This document shows, in pieces, positions 16,218 to 23,562 of a stretch of 25,848 bases of DNA. The DNA comes from Burkholderiaceae bacterium (GTDB lineage Bacteria > Pseudomonadota > Gammaproteobacteria > Burkholderiales > Burkholderiaceae). The notes beneath the pieces were generated by a model. The model was not told the origin of the DNA, made no database searches, and was given only the letters and a program-made list of their open reading frames with translations. Each line of letters starts with the position of its first letter. Within the stretch, counting starts at the first letter, position 1. Both the position numbers and the translations under genes were made by a program. The stretch covers positions 1 to 25,848 of the forward strand of contig JASLEM010000091.1 of the NCBI GenBank assembly GCA_030151165.1, written 5' to 3'.

Positions 16218-16433
16218 TCAGTGCTTGATGCGATGGAGCAGCGCGATCTTCAGCTGGTCCACTGCGTCGAGAAAATGCCTCAGGGAGGCGTCGACCTGGC
16301 TCTCGGCCTGCGTCGTGTTGGCCGTGGCGACCGTGGTCGTCACGGTCTTCTTCAGCTCGTTCAGCTTTTCCAGCGTGGTGCCGAGGTTCTGGTTGATGCT
16401 CGTCTCGTCCATCTTGGGATCTTTCTTGGTCAT
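16218..16433 (-). CDS. 71-aa peptide upstream of ycaO-tfuA, candidate substrate
   Basis: A small gene with an excellent ribosome site (GGAG six bases before the ATG at 16433), which fixes the start. The 71-aa product is not recognised. Two helical parts are likely: residues about 14-34 with heptad-like leucines (LGTTLEKLNELKK), and about 47-70 (VDASLRHFLDAVDQLKIALLHR), joined by a Thr/Ala/Asn-rich stretch (VTTTVATANTTQ, 31-42). It has no cysteine, no double-glycine and no signal peptide; three histidines sit in the C-terminal helix, the last being the final residue. First place in a peptide-ycaO-tfuA operon is the usual place of a RiPP precursor, so it is the best candidate for the modified substrate. 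It could instead be an accessory helical protein. That it is a real gene is quite sure; its role is not. Confidence 0.8.
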   Translation of the reverse strand: MTKKDPKMDETSINQNLGTTLEKLNELKKTVTTTVATANTTQAESQVDASLRHFLDAVDQLKIALLHRIKH

Positions 16434-16735
16434 GGAATTCTCCGTTGCGATGAGTCGTCGGTAGCGTCGTGGCGGCAGTGGTCGGTGCATTGATGCCGAC
16501 GTGTGCTGCGACCGCCGAGGTCGCCGTGCGATCCGCGACCCGTTGCGGATCGCCGTCGGCCGCACCCCAGCTCGATTCGACTATGCGCCATTCGCGCAGG
16601 CCGAGGAAGACGTCTTAGCAACATTTAGGACGGCTTTGACGCCGCTAAAGGACTTCGCATCACGTTCCTCCGACATTGGGATCCAGCCCGAGCCGCGCGA
16701 CCGACGCCGGCGGCGAAAACCCAGAGGAGCACGAC
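16434..16735. promoter_or_regulatory. Divergent control region between the peptide operon and the LuxR-type gene
   Basis: This 302-base gap separates the minus-strand peptide operon from the plus-strand regulator and has a patch (about 16615-16655) clearly richer in A/T than its surroundings. In it lies a dyad: TTTAG (16624-16628), two bulged bases, CGGC, a six-base loop, GCCG, CTAAA (16645-16649). The loop contains TTGACG (16636-16641), a good -35 for the LuxR-type gene, with a weaker -10 near 16658-16663. The dyad would therefore cover the -35 and is a plausible operator. No clear promoter for the minus-strand operon was found. No further small gene with a ribosome site was seen here. Confidence 0.45.
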
Positions 16736-17368
16736 ATGCTGGCTTTCGAACGCGCAGAAGTGACGAGGGACGCTGCACACGGCGTCGACCATCCGGTGAT
16801 GAGCCGGATGCTGAATGCCTTGATGGACAGGATCGAGTGCGGCGTGGCGGCCTGCGGGCTTGCCGGCGAACTGCTGCACGCCAACCTGGCGGCGCAACGC
16901 GAGCTCGCCGACGGCCGCACGCTGAAGGTCGTCGACGGACGTATCCAGTGCATCCCATCGTCGAAGGAGGCCTGGGCCGCGGCGCTGAACAACGCGGCGC
17001 TCCGCCACCGAACGGGATTGGTGAGCCTCGGCGAAGGCGACGAGCGCCTGAGCATCGCGGCGATGCCGATGCAAGTGGAAGGCCTCGCGAAGCCGATGAT
17101 CGTGATCATGATGGGCCGACGCTCGGTCTGTTCGGCGCTCGGGCTAGAGATGCTCGCGAGCAGCCACGGCCTGACCTATGCGGAGGGCCGCGTGTTCCGC
17201 GAGCTGGTCGGCAATCGCACGCCGCGCGAGATCGCCGCATCGCATGGCGTGGCGGTGGCGACCATCCGGACGCAGATCCAGGCCGTGCGCGACAAGCTGG
17301 GCGTGCGCAGCATCGACGCCCTGCTGCTCCGCGCCGCGGAACTGCCACCGGTCTTCGCCCGCCAGTGA
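16736..17368 (+). CDS. LuxR-type helix-turn-helix transcriptional regulator
   Basis: A 210-aa regulator. The C-terminal part (about 146-205) is a LuxR/FixJ-type helix-turn-helix: LTYAEGRVFREL, NRTPREIAASHGVAVATIRTQIQAVRDKLGV, then a final helix. The N-terminal part (about 20-130) has no phospho-acceptor signature or autoinducer-domain motifs I can recognise and may be a divergent PAS-like sensor (ALMDRIECGVAACGLAGELLHANLAA reads like a PAS core). ATG 16736 was chosen because AGAGGAG sits 8 bases upstream. It is divergent from the peptide-ycaO-tfuA operon and 149 nt before the 430-aa gene, so it is well placed to control both. Ligand unknown. Confidence 0.85.
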   Translation: MLAFERAEVTRDAAHGVDHPVMSRMLNALMDRIECGVAACGLAGELLHANLAAQRELADGRTLKVVDGRIQCIPSSKEAWAAALNNAALRHRTGLVSLGEGDERLSIAAMPMQVEGLAKPMIVIMMGRRSVCSALGLEMLASSHGLTYAEGRVFRELVGNRTPREIAASHGVAVATIRTQIQAVRDKLGVRSIDALLLRAAELPPVFARQ

Positions 17369-17461
17369 ACGTGCGGGATTGACGGATCGGCACACGCGCT
17401 CGGAGACTTCGCCCGAGTCCGCACGCGCAGGCGCCGATGCCATCGACACGCGGGGCGAGCG

Positions 17462-17485
17462 CCCGGGCGCGAACGACCGCCCGGG
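17462..17485 (+). promoter_or_regulatory. Perfect 8-bp hairpin in the leader before the 430-aa gene
   Basis: CCCGGGCG (17462-17469) and CGCCCGGG (17478-17485) form a perfect stem with an 8-base loop, 32 bases before the ATG at 17518 and after the LuxR-type gene. It could terminate the upstream transcript (no T-tract) or structure the leader of the following gene. Confidence 0.3.
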
Positions 17486-17517
17486 TCCGCTGGCACCTGC
17501 AACGACGAGGGAGCGAC

Positions 17518-18810
17518 ATGGCCACGAACGATTTCGATCCGCCGGCGCATCTGGCGGATTTCGGCAACCCGCATCGCAGGGGCTGGAGCGCCTGGGTATC
17601 CGGCGCGTTCGAGCGCGCGATCGACGAGACACGGCGCGACATGGCGGGAAGCGCCGGCAGACTGCAGTTCTACAACCCGTCGACCGCGAGTCCGAAGGGC
17701 GACACCGCGAAGCAGGTGATCGCCTGGAACGCCTTTCCGAAGGACTTGCTGCGCTGCTTCGGACGCGACCAGGCGATGCGGGAAGCCGACCGGCTGTGGC
17801 CGCTGTCCGCCTACGACCAGCGAGCGTCGTACCTGCGCGATGCCGCCACGCGCAAGGCGACACGTTCGGAACCCGTCTTCCGCCCGCAGAGCGAATATTG
17901 CGAATGGCGCGTCGACCGCGATCCCGCCACGAAGCGCATCCGACGCGTCACGTTCACGTCGGAGCCGCCCGAATACTGGATGGCGCTGTACGGCACCCTG
18001 TACAACGCGGAATTCCCGGACACGCTGCGACAGCGCCTGCTGAAGCTCTATCGCCGAAACGTCGATCCGGGCGTGCAGCTCAGGCACCTGATCGTGCCGA
18101 AGAACTGGCCATACCAGGTCGGACCCGGGCTCGTGGGCACGTACGACTACAACCCGTACAACCGCTGGAACACCCGCCACGGGATCATGCACCTCTGCTG
18201 CCCGCCGAACACGCTGGGGCTCGAGCTCAACACCGCCGCGCGGGGCACGGTGCACTATGGCCAGGGCAGGAGCGGGCGAGCGCTGACCTACCCGGATGCC
18301 CTCAATTGCGGCGCCGTGATCGGGGACCCCAACCGAAACAGTGACCCGACCATCGTCGCGACGGTCAACGCACTGGCCAGGCTCGGGGCACAGGTCACGC
18401 TGGCCGATCCGGTCGGCATCTACATGGATCACATCGACACCAACGGCTGGGAAATGCCCGATGGCCTGAAGCCGCGCGAATGCTGTCACATCGTGCGGGG
18501 TGCGCCGGGCATGATCTCGCGCCTGGTGGTGCAGCTGCCGCGCCGCTCGCGATCGACGTTGAGCGACATGCGTATCGCCGGCGTGCCGCTCGAGTTCGGC
18601 GGGCAGCTGGCCGAGTGCATCACGGTCAAGCTGGTCGCGCAGGCCGTGTTTCCAAAGACATCCGCCGCCAGGACGCTCGCCGCCGCGCAGCCGCTCAACC
18701 CGGCGACTCAGGGCTTCGCGATCCTGAAGAGCAACCCGTCACAGATCGTGGAAGTACCGAGCGATCCGAAGCGCCATCCGTTCGATGTCGCGTTCAGCGC
18801 CTATCGCTAG
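17518..18810 (+). CDS. Unrecognised 430-aa protein paired with a DyP peroxidase
   Basis: I do not recognise this family. The protein is soluble, without signal peptide or membrane helices. It has stretches that look like a conserved enzyme core: EYCEWRVDRD (126-135) followed by VTFTSEPPEYWMALYGT (144-160), TYDYNPYNRWNTRHGIMHLCCPP (208-230), and SDPTIVATVNALARLG (275-290) with YMDHIDTNGWEMPDG (302-316) and ECCHIVRG (321-328). Eight cysteines (two CC pairs) and several histidines next to aromatic residues suggest possible metal or heme binding, which is inference only. Start ATG 17518 has GAGGGAG just upstream. The DyP peroxidase gene follows after 46 nt on the same strand, so the two are probably co-transcribed; it may supply the peroxidase's substrate or act on the same compound. 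Confidence 0.8.
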   Translation: MATNDFDPPAHLADFGNPHRRGWSAWVSGAFERAIDETRRDMAGSAGRLQFYNPSTASPKGDTAKQVIAWNAFPKDLLRCFGRDQAMREADRLWPLSAYDQRASYLRDAATRKATRSEPVFRPQSEYCEWRVDRDPATKRIRRVTFTSEPPEYWMALYGTLYNAEFPDTLRQRLLKLYRRNVDPGVQLRHLIVPKNWPYQVGPGLVGTYDYNPYNRWNTRHGIMHLCCPPNTLGLELNTAARGTVHYGQGRSGRALTYPDALNCGAVIGDPNRNSDPTIVATVNALARLGAQVTLADPVGIYMDHIDTNGWEMPDGLKPRECCHIVRGAPGMISRLVVQLPRRSRSTLSDMRIAGVPLEFGGQLAECITVKLVAQAVFPKTSAARTLAAAQPLNPATQGFAILKSNPSQIVEVPSDPKRHPFDVAFSAYR

Positions 18811-18856
18811 CCTCGGTCGCCGCCGTCCGCAGGGAACAACCGGAGGGAACACCGTC

Positions 18857-20536
18857 ATGTCCGCACGATCCAGACCCGCACGGGCCATCGACCACCCCGT
18901 CGAACCGCGACTCGCGATGGACGAGATCCAGGGCATCGTCGTCCCCGGCTTCTTCAAGCCGCGGCAGACGTTGCTGTATCTCCGGATACCCGACGACGCC
19001 GCCGCCTTGCCCGCCTTCCGGCAGTTCGTCGGCGACCTCGCCGGGCTCGCCGACGCGCCGGATCCCGCGCAGCCGTCGGTATCGACCGCCAGGCAGACGC
19101 TGACGGATCGCCAGGCCTATCGCCGGGAAAAGAAACGAGCCGCCGCGGAGAACCGCCCGATGCGGCGCCCGGACGCGCCCGTGCTCGTCGCGATCGCCTT
19201 CACTTCCCGCGGGCTGGCGCGCCTGATGCCGGACGCAGACGCGATCCGCAGTCCGGCGTTCGCATTGGGCATGGCGGCCCGGTCGGCTCTGCTCGGAGAC
19301 CCCGTCGACCGGAACGATCCCGGTCACCCGGACCGGTGGCTCGTCGGCGGCACTTCGGACACGCTCGATGCGATGCTCGTCATCGCCGACGACCTCCCTG
19401 CAAAGATCAAGCGCGCGGAGGACGCGTGCACGGCGCGGCTGCGTGCGATGAAGGTCGACGTCGTGCCCGAACATGGCGGCAGCGATCCGGACCGGCCCGG
19501 CCGTGAGCACTTCGGATTCGCCGACGGCATCTCCCAGCCGGGCATCCGCGGACTCGCGAGCGAACGGCCGCGAGACTTCATCACCGAACGCCACATCCGC
19601 GCCACGTCGCAGCCGACCGCCCGCTTGCAGGGATACCCCGGCCAGGATCTCGTGTGGCCGGGCGAATTCGTCCTCGGCTACGAGGCTGCGGGGCCCGATC
19701 CGATGCTGCCCGGGCCGGTCTCGAGCGCGGGGCCGGACTGGGCGAACAACGGCTCGTTCCTGGTCTACCGCCGCTTGCGGCAGGACGTCCCGGCCTTCTG
19801 GCGCGCGATGACCGGCGAGGCGCGACGGCTGTCGCGAGACAAGGCGTTCGGCAGGACGCTGACCGCGACGCAGCTCGCCTCGCTACTGATCGGACGCTGG
19901 CCCGACGGCACGCCGGTGATGCGTTCGGCGAAGCGACCTGTCGCGAACCTGGGTTCGGATCCGATGGGCAACAACGATTTCCTCTACGCCGCGAACACGC
20001 CCGCGCGTCCGAACGCTGTCCTCAAGCAACCCTGCGTCGGCGTCTACGAGACGGCGCGAGCCGACCCGCTGGGCCAGGTCTGCCCGCTCGCTTCGCACAT
20101 CCGCAAGGTGAACCCGCGCGACACCGCGACGGACATGGGCGGTGCCGCCGACACGCTCGGGCGCCGCATCCTTCGCGTGGGCGTGCCGTATGGCCCCTTC
20201 GTGAAGCCGGCAGACCCGCTCGAGCCCTGGCGCAGCGTGCCGAAAAAGGATCGGGGACTGCTCTTCATGTCGATCCAGGCGTCGATCGAGAACCAGTTCG
20301 AATTCCTGCAGGCGCGCTGGATGAACAGCCGCACGCAGCAGGACGCGCTGGGCAACCACGACGTGGTCGCCGGCCACGACACCGACGGCGAAGGCGGCCA
20401 GCGCAGCTGCACGCTGATCGGCAAGGGGCTGGTCGGCAAGGATGTCCGGACCGCCAGGCCGTTCGTCACTCCGACCGGCGGCGGCTACTTCTTCGTGCCT
20501 TCGCTCTCGGCGTTGAAGAAGATCGCGAAGGGCTGA
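18857..20536 (+). CDS. DyP-type heme peroxidase
   Basis: A 559-aa dye-decolorising peroxidase, a heme enzyme that uses hydrogen peroxide to oxidise phenols, dyes and similar compounds. The diagnostic GxxDG is GFADG at 220-224 (D223 is the distal acid), inside EHFGFADGISQPG. The heme-ligand histidine is H414 in CPLASHIRKVNPRD, and RRILRVGVPYGP (436-447) gives the conserved distal arginine region. IENQFEFLQARWMN (477-490) is typical of the C-terminal part. The length, well above 400 residues, suits the longer DyP classes. No Sec or Tat signal is present, so it should be cytoplasmic unless packaged; the C-terminus (ALKKIAKG) is not an obvious encapsulin-targeting peptide. ATG 18857 was chosen because GGAGGGAA lies 8 bases upstream. 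It follows the 430-aa gene. Confidence 0.93.
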   Translation: MSARSRPARAIDHPVEPRLAMDEIQGIVVPGFFKPRQTLLYLRIPDDAAALPAFRQFVGDLAGLADAPDPAQPSVSTARQTLTDRQAYRREKKRAAAENRPMRRPDAPVLVAIAFTSRGLARLMPDADAIRSPAFALGMAARSALLGDPVDRNDPGHPDRWLVGGTSDTLDAMLVIADDLPAKIKRAEDACTARLRAMKVDVVPEHGGSDPDRPGREHFGFADGISQPGIRGLASERPRDFITERHIRATSQPTARLQGYPGQDLVWPGEFVLGYEAAGPDPMLPGPVSSAGPDWANNGSFLVYRRLRQDVPAFWRAMTGEARRLSRDKAFGRTLTATQLASLLIGRWPDGTPVMRSAKRPVANLGSDPMGNNDFLYAANTPARPNAVLKQPCVGVYETARADPLGQVCPLASHIRKVNPRDTATDMGGAADTLGRRILRVGVPYGPFVKPADPLEPWRSVPKKDRGLLFMSIQASIENQFEFLQARWMNSRTQQDALGNHDVVAGHDTDGEGGQRSCTLIGKGLVGKDVRTARPFVTPTGGGYFFVPSLSALKKIAKG

Positions 20537-20541
20537 CGCCT

Positions 20542-20778
20542 TCAGGGCGATCGCCGGGCACGTGCCGGCCGGCTCTCAGCAGGCCGGTCCGCGTCGTCGC
20601 CCCGGGCGGGTTCGTCCTCGCCTTCGACCTCCCCGCCCGGCGTCTCGCGCTCGCCGTGCCGCGGCACACCAAGGTCGACGTCCGGTGCCGGCGCGCCGCC
20701 CTCCCGGCACACCGGGCAATCGGGGCTGAGCTCCTTGTCGTACCGATGACCCTGCTCGCACCAGACCAGCTTGGTCAT
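20542..20778 (-). CDS. 78-aa zinc-ribbon-like protein with acidic tail
   Basis: A small gene on the minus strand, converging on the peroxidase gene with only 5 bases between stops. AGGAGA five bases before the ATG at 20778 fixes the start. Residues 1-26 contain a likely metal-binding set C7-x3-H11-x9-C21-x2-C24 (WCEQGHRYDKELSPDCPVC), of the GHxYD...CPxC type seen in small zinc-ribbon modules. The remaining two thirds are rich in Gly, Glu, Asp, Pro and Arg and probably disordered. Function unknown; it may be a small partner or regulator. The open frame extends further upstream, but that part lacks any ribosome site and protein character. Confidence 0.75.
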   Translation of the reverse strand: MTKLVWCEQGHRYDKELSPDCPVCREGGAPAPDVDLGVPRHGERETPGGEVEGEDEPARGDDADRPAESRPARARRSP

Positions 20779-20983
20779 GGGGTTCTCCTGAGGCTGTCCG
20801 CGCAACGCGTCGTCGATCCACGTTAGGTCGGCCGCGCGCCCGGGACATCCCCAAGATTGCGGACGCGCGCCAGCGAGCCCGCGTCGCCCGCCGATGGCAC
20901 TCGGACCACCCCCCTGTCGCGACGCCCGCGCACGCGCGAGAATCCGCTTCGCATCGCCCTTGTCGTCGCCCGCCGGGAACCCC
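20779..20983. promoter_or_regulatory. Divergent intergenic region, zinc-ribbon gene / phospholipase D gene
   Basis: These 205 bases separate two divergent genes and should hold both promoters. Nothing beyond the minus-strand ribosome site (about 20784-20789) stands out: no well-spaced -35/-10 pair and no clear dyad. Confidence 0.3.
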
Positions 20984-22561
20984 ATGAACATCGCCGCGAT
21001 CAGGCTCTTCCTTGTTGTCGTCCTCTGCGCGCTCGTGCCCGCGCTGCAGGGCTGCGCGTCGCTGGCGGAGCGCGAGAAGAAGCCCAGCGACTACATCCCG
21101 GCGAGTGCCGACGAGGAGCTCGCGCGACTCATCCCCGGCGACCTGCCGCGCGACGGCACCTCCGCCTTCCGGCCGCTGCCGTTCAGCCAGTTCGCGATGG
21201 ACGCGCGGCTCACGCTCGCGGCGCACGCGCAGAAGAGCCTCGACGTCCAGTACTATCTGCTGCAGGACGACTCGACCGGCCGTGCCTTCCTGCGCGCGGT
21301 GCGCGACGCGGCCGTCCGCGGCGTGCGCGTGCGCATCCTCGTCGACGACCTCTACACCGCCGCCAACGACAAGCTGCTGCAAGGCATCGCCGCCTACCCG
21401 AACGTCGAGGTGCGGCTGTTCAACCCGTTCCCCGCCGGGCGGCCGTTCACGGTCACGCGCTGGGGGCTGTCGCTGCTCGACTTCGCGCGGCTGAACCACC
21501 GCATGCACAACAAGCTGTTCATCGCCGACAGCGCGTTCGCGATCGCCGGCGGGCGCAACATCGCCGACGAATACTTCTTCCGCAGCATGCGCGGCAACTT
21601 CATCGACTTCGACCTGCTGATCGCCGGCGACGCGGTGCAGGAACTGGCCTACGTCTTCGACTACTACTGGAACAGCCGGCGCGTCTACACGCTCGACGCG
21701 ATCGAGCCCGACAGCCGCAAGGCGCAGACGCGGCGCGACGAGTTCGAGCAGCTGACGGCCGGCTCGCAGTCGCTGTTCGCGCCGATGAAGCCGGACGAGA
21801 AGGACCTGCTCGGCTACCGCCCGCTCAGCACCGACATCCAGCACCCGCCGTTGAAGATGCTGCGCGGGCGCATCCGCGTCCTGGCCGACGATCCCGAGAA
21901 GGTGAGCGGCCGCGCCGAGAAGGGCGACGACGCGACGACCGTGACGTCGCAGGTCATCGAGGAGATCGGCAAGGCGCGCGAGGATCTGCTCGTGACCTCG
22001 CCCTACTTCGTGCCGGGCAAGGCGGCGATCGAGAAGCTCGACCAGGCGCGCAAGCGCGGCGTGAGCATGACGGTGGTCACCAACACGATGGCGTCCAACG
22101 ACGAGCCCTTCGTCAGCGCCGCCTACGCGAAGTACCGCCCGAACATGCTCGCGATGGGCATGCAGATCTACGAGATCAGCCCCGGCATCCTGGCCAAGGA
22201 CATGATGTTCTCCGAGCCGCTCGGGTCGTCGGTCGGCCGGCTGCACGCCAAGACGATCGTGCTGGATCGCCAGACCACGCTGGTCGGCTCGATGAACTTC
22301 GACCTGCGCTCGTCGCGCGAGAACACCGAGCTTGGGCTGCTGGTCGACTCGCCGGAGCTCGCGGCCGACGTCGTCGAGCTCGTCAACGCGCTGCGCGCCG
22401 TCGGCACCTACCGGATGCGGCTCGGCCCCGAGGGCAACGTGCAGTGGGTCGACGACCAGCCCGACGGCGAGAAGGTCTACGACTCCGAACCGGAGATCAC
22501 CTGGGGCACGCGGCTGGAGGTGTGGCTGCTGTCGCCGTTCGTGTCCGAAGGGCTGCTGTAG
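20984..22561 (+). CDS. Phospholipase D-family lipoprotein, ClsC-like cardiolipin synthase
   Basis: A 525-aa protein with two HKD motifs, the active site of the phospholipase D superfamily: H175-x-K177-x4-D182 in HNKLFIAD and H421-x-K423-x4-D428 in HAKTIVLD, each followed by the usual GGRNIADEYF and GSMNFDLRS. Bacterial relatives such as ClsC make cardiolipin from phosphatidylglycerol and phosphatidylethanolamine. The N-terminus has a hydrophobic signal ending in a lipobox, ALQGC, with C24 as the lipidated residue, so it should be anchored in the membrane facing the periplasm. The start ATG 20984 gives this clean lipoprotein signal; the in-frame part upstream (from 20894) does not. The exact substrate is inferred from similarity; a hydrolytic phospholipase D is the alternative. 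Confidence 0.9.
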   Translation: MNIAAIRLFLVVVLCALVPALQGCASLAEREKKPSDYIPASADEELARLIPGDLPRDGTSAFRPLPFSQFAMDARLTLAAHAQKSLDVQYYLLQDDSTGRAFLRAVRDAAVRGVRVRILVDDLYTAANDKLLQGIAAYPNVEVRLFNPFPAGRPFTVTRWGLSLLDFARLNHRMHNKLFIADSAFAIAGGRNIADEYFFRSMRGNFIDFDLLIAGDAVQELAYVFDYYWNSRRVYTLDAIEPDSRKAQTRRDEFEQLTAGSQSLFAPMKPDEKDLLGYRPLSTDIQHPPLKMLRGRIRVLADDPEKVSGRAEKGDDATTVTSQVIEEIGKAREDLLVTSPYFVPGKAAIEKLDQARKRGVSMTVVTNTMASNDEPFVSAAYAKYRPNMLAMGMQIYEISPGILAKDMMFSEPLGSSVGRLHAKTIVLDRQTTLVGSMNFDLRSSRENTELGLLVDSPELAADVVELVNALRAVGTYRMRLGPEGNVQWVDDQPDGEKVYDSEPEITWGTRLEVWLLSPFVSEGLL

Positions 22562-22617
22562 GTTCGCGGCCGGCGGCGGCCGGGCGGCGGCACGTCCGGC
22601 GCTACGATGGCACCTCC

Positions 22618-23562
22618 ATGAAGAACCTGACCCTGCGCTCGCTGCGCATCTTCGAAGCCACCGCGGCCTGCGCCAGCTTCTCGCGCGCGGCCGACCTGCT
22701 GGAGCTGACGCAGCCGGCGGTGTCGATGCAGATCCGCCAGCTCGAGTCCGAGGTCGGGATGGCGCTGTTCGACAAGCGCGCGCGGCCGCTCGCGCTCACC
22801 GATGCCGGCCGCGAGCTGCTGGTGCATGCGCGCGCGATCCTGTCGCAGGTGCGCGTGGCGGAAGACGCGCTCGGCTCGCTGCAGGGCGCGCTGCGCGGGC
22901 AGCTGCACCTGGGCGTCGTCGCGACGGCCAACTACTTCGCGCCGGCGCTGATGCAGGCGTTCCGCCAGCTGCACCCGGAGATCCGCCTGAAGCTGAGCCT
23001 CGACAAGCGCGACGCGCTGCTGGCCGCGCTCGCGGAGCACCGGCTCGACATCGCGATCGCGGGCTTCCCGCCGGCGCTGGCCGATGTCGAGGCCGAGCCC
23101 TTCGCGCGCCACCCGCACTGCATCGTCGCGCCGCCGGATCATCGGCTCGCGAGCGAGCGCCGCATCCCGTGGGCCGCGCTGCGCGACGAGCCCTTCCTCT
23201 TTCGCGAGCCCGGCTCGGCCACGCGCCAGTTCCTCGACCACCTGCTGCAGTCGAACGCGCTGCGCGTGAACCGCGCGACCGAGCTGCACGGCACCGAGAC
23301 GATCAAGCAGGCCGTAATGGCGGGCATGGGCATCAGCTTCCTGTCGGCGCACGCGTTCCAGGTCGAGGCCGAGGTTGGCAAGCTGGTCGTGCTCGACGTC
23401 GTCGACATGCCCAAGATGCTGGACTGGTGCGTGCTGCATCGACGCGACGCGCCGCTGACCGGCGTCAACGAGGCCTTCCGCGCGTTCGTGATGGCGCACG
23501 GGGCCGGATTGGTGGCTTGCCGCTTTTGCGGCCCCGCGGCCGACGTCAGTCCAGCCGGCTGA
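22618..23562 (+). CDS. LysR-family transcriptional regulator
   Basis: A 314-aa LysR-type regulator. The N-terminal winged helix-turn-helix (about 5-64) reads LRSLRIFEATAACASFSRAADLLELTQPAVSMQIRQLESEVG, textbook for the family, followed by the linker helix and the co-inducer-binding domain starting at LHLGVVATANYFAPALMQAF. The SMQIRQLE helix and the ATANYFAP segment resemble CbbR-type members, but no Calvin cycle genes are present, so the effector and targets stay open. The gene starts 56 nt after the phospholipase D gene on the same strand, which may put both in one transcript. Its stop lies inside the 3' end of the opposite sugar-kinase gene (17-base overlap). Confidence 0.92.
   Translation: MKNLTLRSLRIFEATAACASFSRAADLLELTQPAVSMQIRQLESEVGMALFDKRARPLALTDAGRELLVHARAILSQVRVAEDALGSLQGALRGQLHLGVVATANYFAPALMQAFRQLHPEIRLKLSLDKRDALLAALAEHRLDIAIAGFPPALADVEAEPFARHPHCIVAPPDHRLASERRIPWAALRDEPFLFREPGSATRQFLDHLLQSNALRVNRATELHGTETIKQAVMAGMGISFLSAHAFQVEAEVGKLVVLDVVDMPKMLDWCVLHRRDAPLTGVNEAFRAFVMAHGAGLVACRFCGPAADVSPAG

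Noticed and set aside
14379..16464. Plus-strand frames across the YcaO/TfuA region
   Set aside because: The minus strand carries the YcaO and TfuA motifs with proper overlaps and a ribosome site for the operon's first gene; plus-strand products show no family features.
18857..20536. DyP peroxidase as encapsulin cargo
   Set aside because: No encapsulin shell gene nearby and the C-terminal residues do not resemble a known cargo-loading peptide.
22562..22617. LysR-type T-N11-A binding site before the LysR gene
   Set aside because: The short gap is nearly all G/C and no symmetrical T-N11-A box could be recognised.
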